Positions 5,493 to 6,234 of a stretch of DNA of 6,234 bases are shown piece by piece (position 1 is the first letter of the stretch; each line of letters starts with the position of its first letter). The notes beneath the pieces are model-generated. The model saw nothing but the letters and a program-made list of their open reading frames with translations, was not told the DNA's origin and made no database searches. A program made the position numbers and the translations under genes. This DNA is from Clostridium sp. (lineage in GTDB: Bacteria > Bacillota > Clostridia > Lachnospirales > Lachnospiraceae): NCBI GenBank assembly GCA_016302185.1, contig JAEDOC010000123.1:1-6234 (forward strand), given 5' to 3'.

Positions 5493-5720
5493 TTACTGAA
5501 TCTCAACAATTACTTTCTTATCATCCTTTGATGCGGCTGCTTTCACAACGGAGCGAATCGCTTTCGCAATTCTTCCCTGCTTGCCGATAACCTTGCCCAT
5601 ATCGGACGCGGCCACCTTCAGTTCGATCACAACCTCATCATCCTTTACCGACTCGGTAACAACAACTTCGTCTGGGTTTTCAACCAGTGCTTTTGCGATA
5701 ACTTCTACTAATTCCTTCAT
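5493..5720 (-). CDS. khpA: KH-domain RNA-binding protein KhpA (YlqC, UPF0109)
   Basis: 75 aa, essentially a single KH domain. KhpA binds RNA, usually with its partner KhpB (Jag/EloR), and affects cell elongation, division and small-RNA function in Gram-positives (family knowledge). The GxxG loop is seen as VIGKQGRIAKAIR (44-56, GKQG at 46-49). The N-terminal helix MKELVEVIAKALVENP and the strand DEVVIELKVA are typical. A GTG nine bases upstream (5729) would add three residues, but it lies within the AAAGGTG ribosome binding site, so the ATG at 5720 is chosen. It lies 26 bp after rpsP and before rimM, the standard Firmicute order. khpB is not in this window. Confidence 0.95.
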   Translation of the reverse strand: MKELVEVIAKALVENPDEVVVTESVKDDEVVIELKVAASDMGKVIGKQGRIAKAIRSVVKAAASKDDKKVIVEIQ

Positions 5721-5726
5721 ACCATA

Positions 5727-5734
5727 CACCTTTC
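5727..5734 (-). promoter_or_regulatory. khpA ribosome binding site
   Basis: The minus strand reads GAAAGGTG, matching the 16S 3' end except for the missing GA, with a 6-base spacer to the ATG at 5720. The GTG alternative start is part of this site, which makes that start unlikely. Confidence 0.6.
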
Positions 5735-5746
5735 AGCTAAGTTGTC

Positions 5747-5986
5747 TTACTGGATACCGGCGATTTTTAAAAGTTTGCCAACTGTCTCGGTCGGCTGAGC
5801 ACCTGTTGCTAACCACTTCTTTGCTGTTTCCTCGTTGAATTTGATTGTGCTCGGCTCGGTGTTCGGATCGTAGTAACCTACCTCTTCAATAAATCTTCCG
5901 TCTCTCGGAGAACGGGAATCAGCAACAACAATTCTATAGAAAGGCGCCTTCTTCTGGCCCATTCTTTTCAGTCTCATCTTTACCAT
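5747..5986 (-). CDS. rpsP: 30S ribosomal protein bS16
   Basis: 79 aa, typical length for Gram-positive bS16, an early-to-middle 30S assembly protein that binds 16S rRNA. The whole family pattern is present: VKMRLKRMGQKKAPFYRIVV (2-21), ADSRSPRDGRFIEEVGYYDP (22-41) and the C-terminal WLATGAQPTETVGKLLKIAG (58-77). The ATG at 5986 has an AAGGAGGTG site 7 bases upstream, one of the two strongest in the window. Five of six Arg codons are AGA, the same high-expression bias as rplS. It lies 76 bp downstream of ffh, an AT-rich gap that may carry a promoter, and 26 bp before khpA. Confidence 0.98.
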   Translation of the reverse strand: MVKMRLKRMGQKKAPFYRIVVADSRSPRDGRFIEEVGYYDPNTEPSTIKFNEETAKKWLATGAQPTETVGKLLKIAGIQ

Positions 5987-6062
5987 CGTTTTTCACCTCC
6001 TTGAAAATTGTACTATATAGACAATGCATATTGCATCATACTAACCAAAGAAATCGTGTTCT

Positions 6063-6234
6063 TTAGAACGGCAGCTTCATCTTACCGAACATGCCGCCAA
6101 GGCCGCCTCTGCGCCCCTTTCCCATCATGCCGGGAAGCTGTTTCATCATCTTCTTCATCTCACCGAACTGTTTTACCAGTCGGTTTACCTCCGCGATATC
6201 AACACCGGCTCCGGCAGCGATACGCTTCTTTCTG
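6063..6234 (-). CDS. ffh: Signal recognition particle protein Ffh, C-terminal fragment
   Basis: Partial gene: the start and most of the protein lie beyond the right edge; 56 residues and the TAA are visible. Ffh is the GTPase subunit of SRP, which with 4.5S/6S RNA directs membrane and secreted proteins to FtsY and SecYEG. The visible part belongs to the methionine-rich M domain, which binds the SRP RNA and signal peptides. It starts RKKRIAAGAGVDIAEVNRL (1-19), corresponding to the RxxRIAxGSG RNA-binding motif, here with GAG for GSG. This is followed by VKQFGEMKKMMKQL (20-33) and a Gly/Met-rich tail ending MFGKMKLPF. The gene position directly upstream of rpsP is the standard one. The rest of the protein cannot be assessed. 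Confidence 0.95.
   Translation of the reverse strand, partial: RKKRIAAGAGVDIAEVNRLVKQFGEMKKMMKQLPGMMGKGRRGGLGGMFGKMKLPF

Noticed and set aside
5423..5509. In-frame upstream extension of rimM, including an ATG at 5491 that overlaps the khpA stop
   Set aside because: No Shine-Dalgarno site precedes those starts, the segment spans the intergenic hairpin, and RimM family proteins start at the MEQYLRVGVI position.
6035..6040. TATGAT hexamer on the minus strand as -10 of an rpsP promoter
   Set aside because: No acceptable -35 at 16-18 bp; the upstream region is the end of ffh, so I do not call a promoter here.
1..6234. Search for mobile elements, CRISPR repeats, tRNA genes, defence or toxin-antitoxin genes
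   Set aside because: None seen; genes are closely packed with conserved housekeeping order and no long repeats, leaving no room for a hidden accessory system.

Overview
The window is a stretch of low-to-moderate-GC Firmicute chromosome, most likely from a spore-forming Clostridia of the Lachnospiraceae type. This is an inference from three things: gene order, the spore protein at the left edge, and strong AGGAGG-type ribosome binding sites. No mobile elements, tRNA or rRNA genes, or CRISPR arrays were seen. All genes except the left-edge fragment lie on the minus strand and form the conserved ffh-rpsP-khpA-rimM-trmD-rplS-lepB-rbgA-rnhB-yraN-pgeF cluster.

Layout, left to right. Positions 3-140 (+) hold the C-terminal 45 residues of an alpha/beta-type small acid-soluble spore protein, followed by an intrinsic terminator (156-199). 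This fragment converges on pgeF (204-1067), the last gene of the minus-strand cluster. Going upstream along that cluster come yraN (1084-1437), rnhB (1427-2089), rbgA (2140-3000) and lepB (2997-3554). A clear intrinsic terminator (3584-3613) then separates these five genes from rplS (3625-3972). rplS has its own extended -10 promoter (4054-4082) and a leader hairpin (3999-4033). Further upstream are trmD (4092-4874), rimM (4910-5422), khpA (5493-5720), rpsP (5747-5986) and the C-terminus of ffh (6063 to the window edge).

How the genes work together. Ffh targets membrane and secreted proteins, and LepB removes their signal peptides. bS16 and bL19 are ribosomal proteins, RimM matures the 30S subunit and RbgA matures the 50S subunit. 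TrmD methylates G37 of tRNAs, and KhpA is a small RNA-binding KH protein. RNase HII removes ribonucleotides from DNA. YraN is a putative nuclease-fold protein and PgeF a purine nucleoside phosphorylase/peptidoglycan-editing factor. It is mainly a translation, ribosome-assembly and export block, with two or three passengers at its distal end.

I see no previously undescribed system; this is an ordinary housekeeping region. The points most worth a second look are regulatory: the rplS promoter and leader, the terminator placed 29 bp before lepB, and a hairpin between khpA and rimM. One protein detail also stands out: TrmD carries Glu where the catalytic Asp is expected. Four genes (pgeF, rbgA, trmD, rimM) have open frames running well upstream of their real starts, so naive longest-ORF starts would be wrong.
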